This document shows, piece by piece, positions 61,357 through 64,000 of a stretch of DNA of 64,000 nucleotides. This DNA is from Planctomycetota bacterium (GTDB lineage Bacteria; Planctomycetota; UBA1135; UBA2386), in the NCBI GenBank assembly GCA_020638655.1, contig JACKIC010000002.1:62001-126000 (forward strand), given 5' to 3'. Under the pieces are notes generated by a model, which did not search any database, had not been told where the DNA came from, and saw only the letters and a program-made list of their open reading frames with translations. Numbering within the stretch: position 1 is the stretch's first letter; every line of letters starts with the position of its first letter. Both the position numbers and the translations under genes were made by a program.

Positions 61357-63132
61357 GTGCACGTGCCTCGTCAGTTCGTGCTCGGTTCCATGCTTTCGCT
61401 CGTGCTGACCGCGCTGGTCGCGGCTCAGGACACGGGTGCTCCACGGGCCGAGCTCTACGGGCCCCTGGGCCCCGGCCCCCGGGTCCATCCAGACCGCCTG
61501 TGCGTCAAGCTCGCCGAGGGCTCGGGCGCGGAGCTGGTGGCCGGACACCTGCGTTCGCGCACCGGCGTCGACCTGTGCGCCGTCGACGCGTGGTTCCAGC
61601 AGGGCGCGGCGACGCCGCTGGTGACCGCGCTGTCCTGGGACGAACTCGACTGCTGGCACGAACGTGCCTGCGAGGCGCTGCCCGAGGGGCACCGTCCCGG
61701 CCACATGGGACTGTGGTTCCGGCTGCAGGCGCCGACGGCGGCGCTGGCGACGTTCCTGCTCGACCGCCTGAAGAGGGAGCCGCTGGTGACGAACGTCTAC
61801 CGCGAGCCGATTCCCGGCGCGGCCTGCGCCGCGGCTCCCCAGGACATCCCGCCGCCGACGCCGTCGTTCACGCAGTTCCAGTACACCTTCGACCCGAGCC
61901 CGTACGGTCACGGCATCTGGCAGGCTCAGGGCGTGCTCGGGGCGCGCGGCCAGGGGGTCGCGCTGCGCATGGTCGAATACGATTTCTACCTGGATCACGA
62001 GGACGTGCCGGCGCTGGTCGCGTCGCACGTGCTCGGCGTCCTGCCGCCGGGCCTGCCGGGTCAATCCAACCACGGCGTCGCCGCGGCCGGCCTGCTGGCC
62101 GGCGAGCGCAACGGCTACGGCCTGACCGGCGTCGTCGACGAAGTCGACCTGGAATTGGTCGCCTACCCGCAGAACGGCGGCGTCGAGAACGCCATGTTCA
62201 TGGCGGCGGCCAGCTGCCAGCCGGGTGACGTGGTGCTGACCGTGCTGCAGTTCCTGCTGGGTCAGTACGGCAACCAGGACTGGGTGCCGCTCGAGTTCCT
62301 GCAGGCGACCTTCGACGCCACCCTGACCGTGACCGGCAACGGCCGCATCGTCGTCAACAACGCCGCCAACGGCTCCGCCAGCCTCGACGATCCGCGCTTC
62401 CTGCGCCGTTTCGACCGGACGTTCCGCGACTCGGGTGCGATCATGGTCTCGTCGTCGGCGGCCGGCGTGCTGCAGCGCGCGGCCTACGCCAACTGGGGCT
62501 CGCGCGTCGACGCCCACAGCTGGGGCGATGACGTCGTCGCGACCGGCTACGGCACGCACTTCTACCCCAACCAGGACCGCCGTCAGGCCTACACCCAGGC
62601 ATACAGCGGGACCTCGGCGGGCTCGACCACGACCTGCGGCATCGTCTGCGCGTTGCAGGGGGCGGCCCGGCGCCAGCTCGAGCGCTCGCTGATCGGGGCC
62701 GAGCTCCGGCAACTGTTCGCCGCGTATGGACCTGCGACCAACGACGGCATCGGCAGGCGCCCGGACGTGCCGGCGATCATGCGCTCGTTGGGCATTCTCG
62801 ACGGCCTGTCGATGGCGGCCCCCGACACGGCGGTGGGGGGCTCGATCGTGGCCGAACTCGACGGTCCGCCGGGCAGCGGCGCGCTGCTGCTGGGGAGCTT
62901 CGGCGTGAGCACCCCGGGGCTCGACCTGGGCCTCAATCGGCGCGTGCACCTCGACCAGGGCAGCGCCTTCACCGTCGGCTACTTCCCGCTGCCGCAGGGC
63001 GCGGCGACTTGGACGTTGAACGTGCCCAACAACCCGGGTTTCGCCGGCCTGAACCTCTACTTCCAGGCCGGGCGGCTGTCCGGGGCGGGGCCGCTGCACG
63101 TCACCAACAGCTGCCAGGCGACGATCTACTGA
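61357..63132 (+). CDS. Secreted subtilase-like (S8) protein, catalytic Asp apparently replaced
   Basis: A 591-residue exported protein with signal peptide (MLSLVLTALVAAQ). A pro-region of about 150 residues precedes a subtilisin-like domain (about 165-480). His239 (SNHGVAAAGLLAG) and Ser420 (SGTSAGSTTTCGIV) match the S8 His and Ser motifs. At the Asp position, relatives read like V-V-D-I-E; here the text is GVALRMVEYDFYLDHEDV with Met205. Asp209 is nearby but displaced. The C-terminal about 100 residues form the module shared with the kelch and 352-residue proteins (VPNNPGFAGLNLYFQ). GTG 61357 is used; ATG 61390 would also keep a signal peptide. Protease activity is uncertain. Confidence 0.82.
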   Translation: MHVPRQFVLGSMLSLVLTALVAAQDTGAPRAELYGPLGPGPRVHPDRLCVKLAEGSGAELVAGHLRSRTGVDLCAVDAWFQQGAATPLVTALSWDELDCWHERACEALPEGHRPGHMGLWFRLQAPTAALATFLLDRLKREPLVTNVYREPIPGAACAAAPQDIPPPTPSFTQFQYTFDPSPYGHGIWQAQGVLGARGQGVALRMVEYDFYLDHEDVPALVASHVLGVLPPGLPGQSNHGVAAAGLLAGERNGYGLTGVVDEVDLELVAYPQNGGVENAMFMAAASCQPGDVVLTVLQFLLGQYGNQDWVPLEFLQATFDATLTVTGNGRIVVNNAANGSASLDDPRFLRRFDRTFRDSGAIMVSSSAAGVLQRAAYANWGSRVDAHSWGDDVVATGYGTHFYPNQDRRQAYTQAYSGTSAGSTTTCGIVCALQGAARRQLERSLIGAELRQLFAAYGPATNDGIGRRPDVPAIMRSLGILDGLSMAAPDTAVGGSIVAELDGPPGSGALLLGSFGVSTPGLDLGLNRRVHLDQGSAFTVGYFPLPQGAATWTLNVPNNPGFAGLNLYFQAGRLSGAGPLHVTNSCQATIY

Positions 63133-63169
63133 GGGCGGGGTGGACCGGCGGCAACGACCGCCTGCGTTG

Positions 63170-63218
63170 GAGCCGACGGCCGCAGCGGCCGCGGCTCAAC
63201 GGCGACGACCTGAGCCGC
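63170..63218 (+). promoter_or_regulatory. Competing hairpins between the subtilase gene and gltA
   Basis: GAGCCG (63170-63175)/CGGCTC (63192-63197) with an inner GGCC stem overlaps a second stem, GCGGCTCA (63191-63198)/TGAGCCGC (63211-63218, 12-base loop). The two are mutually exclusive. They may end the subtilase transcript or form an attenuator-like leader; no T-tract follows directly (a T6 run lies at 63293-63298). Confidence 0.4.
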
Positions 63219-63380
63219 AGCCATGTCCGGTGACTCGCCGAGGTCGGCAGAAGGTGCGTCGCGCGTCGTGCCGATGACGGTCGGTCGGGCGGTTTTTTGC
63301 AAGCCTGCGGCGCCGCCGATGCCTACTCTGCGGATCGCCGGATTGCCCCCGCCAACCCCTCTGCTGCAGCTGCTGTTCCG

Positions 63381-64000
63381 ATGACCCACGACACCGTTCC
63401 CAAGACTGCGAAACTCACCTTCGGCGACCAGGAACTCGACCTGCCGGTGCTGGTCGGCACGGCGGGGGAGACGGCGATCGACATCCGCCAGCTGCGTGCC
63501 AAGACCGGCGCGGTCACCTACGACCCCGGCCTCGGCAACACCGGCGCCTGCCAGAGCAAGATCACCTTCCTCGACGGTGAGCAGGGCGTGCTGCGTTATG
63601 CCGGCTACCCGATCGAGGAGCTCGCGCACCAGAGCCATTTCGTCGAGGTGATGTGGTTGCTGCTGCACCAGGAGCTGCCCAACAAGCAGCAGCTCGAGCA
63701 GTTCACGCACGACATCACCTACCACACGATGTTGCACGAGGACCTCAAGCGGCTGTTCTCCAGCCTGCCCAAGGACGGTCACCCGATGGCGGTGTGTGCG
63801 GCGGCGGTCGGCGCGCTCTCGACCTACTACCAGAAGGCGGCGCCGAACACGCCCGAACAGAACTGGATCGACGCGATCCGGCTGCTGGCGAAGATGCCGA
63901 CGATCGCGGCCTACTCGTACAAGCACAGCATCGGTCAGCCATTCATGTATCCGCGCAACGACCTCTCGTACGCGGCGAACATCATGCACATGATGTACGC
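63381..64000 (+). CDS. gltA: Citrate synthase (3' end outside window)
   Basis: Condenses oxaloacetate and acetyl-CoA to citrate, the entry step of the TCA cycle. About 206 codons are present and continue past the window end. The N-terminal part matches the large bacterial (type II) enzyme: DIRQLRAKTGAVTYDPGLGN, CQSKITFLDGEQGVLRYAGY, PIEELAHQSHFVEV, and AAYSYKHSIGQPFMYPRNDL, which lines the nucleotide/substrate cleft. The active-site His and Asp lie beyond the window. ATG 63381 begins at a typical start after a 248-nt gap with hairpins. Confidence 0.94.
   Translation, partial: MTHDTVPKTAKLTFGDQELDLPVLVGTAGETAIDIRQLRAKTGAVTYDPGLGNTGACQSKITFLDGEQGVLRYAGYPIEELAHQSHFVEVMWLLLHQELPNKQQLEQFTHDITYHTMLHEDLKRLFSSLPKDGHPMAVCAAAVGALSTYYQKAAPNTPEQNWIDAIRLLAKMPTIAAYSYKHSIGQPFMYPRNDLSYAANIMHMMY

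Noticed and set aside
63293..63298. T6 run as an intrinsic terminator
   Set aside because: The nearest dyad before it is only four base pairs and eight bases away; no proper terminator stem.

Overview
The window is GC-rich, gene-dense bacterial chromosome; GTG and TTG starts are common and many genes join through 4-base start/stop overlaps. The gene content points to Planctomycetota, probably one of the high-GC marine-type lineages outside the classical Planctomycetales. The clues are a Ser/Thr kinase with TPR repeats next to an ECF sigma factor, many signal-peptide proteins of unknown function, a secreted cyclase-like repeat protein, DUF58/BatA-type genes beside a Gld-like ABC transporter, and an Arg/Gly-rich extended Rho. 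This placement is inference; no rRNA or tRNA gene was recognised to confirm it.

Layout. 1-8.8 kb: amidohydrolase (cut by the window edge), small lipoprotein, NHL-repeat protein, amino-acid permease, murA, sodium/solute symporter, pgi and a frameshifted lipoprotein. 8.8-11.3 kb: two tandem paralogues resembling PilX/GspK pilus-assembly proteins. 11.5-14.5 kb: guaB-guaA (GMP synthesis). 14.9-20.7 kb: chemosensory cluster cheW-mcp-cheA-cheD-cheB, with a soluble receptor, a CheA lacking P2 and a CheB with a degenerate receiver. 20.7-25.1 kb: frameshifted secreted protein, clpP and rho. 25.2-33.9 kb: Gld-type ABC exporter (ATPase, permease, GldG-like subunit), DUF4340, DUF4175-like, DUF58 and BatA/VWA genes. 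34-37.7 kb: a solitary rplC outside an S10 operon, a tiny basic protein gene, an HI0933-type flavoprotein and mnmE. 38-43 kb: secreted kelch protein and a MacB/LolD-type ABC ATPase with a large FtsX permease. 43.2-49.6 kb: nrdR, a stand-alone ATP-cone protein, smc and NAD-type malic enzyme. 49.6-64 kb: YcxB-like protein, a small membrane protein, a lipoprotein fusing a penicillin-binding-protein/beta-lactamase-type serine hydrolase to a VanX-type D-Ala-D-Ala dipeptidase, secreted proteins, an ECF sigma factor with its Ser/Thr kinase, a cyclase-repeat protein, a subtilase that appears to lack its catalytic Asp, and the start of gltA.

The most unusual features not explained by genes are two very long near-perfect palindromes (5388-5464 and 50134-50202). 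They share a 27-nt outer arm but differ at the tip, where each tip keeps its own base pairing. Other points of interest are a C-terminal module shared by three unrelated secreted proteins, the serine-hydrolase/VanX fusion, the ATP-cone gene beside nrdR, and the small basic gene after the displaced rplC. Two secreted-protein genes each carry an apparent one-base insertion, which may be a sequencing error or real decay.
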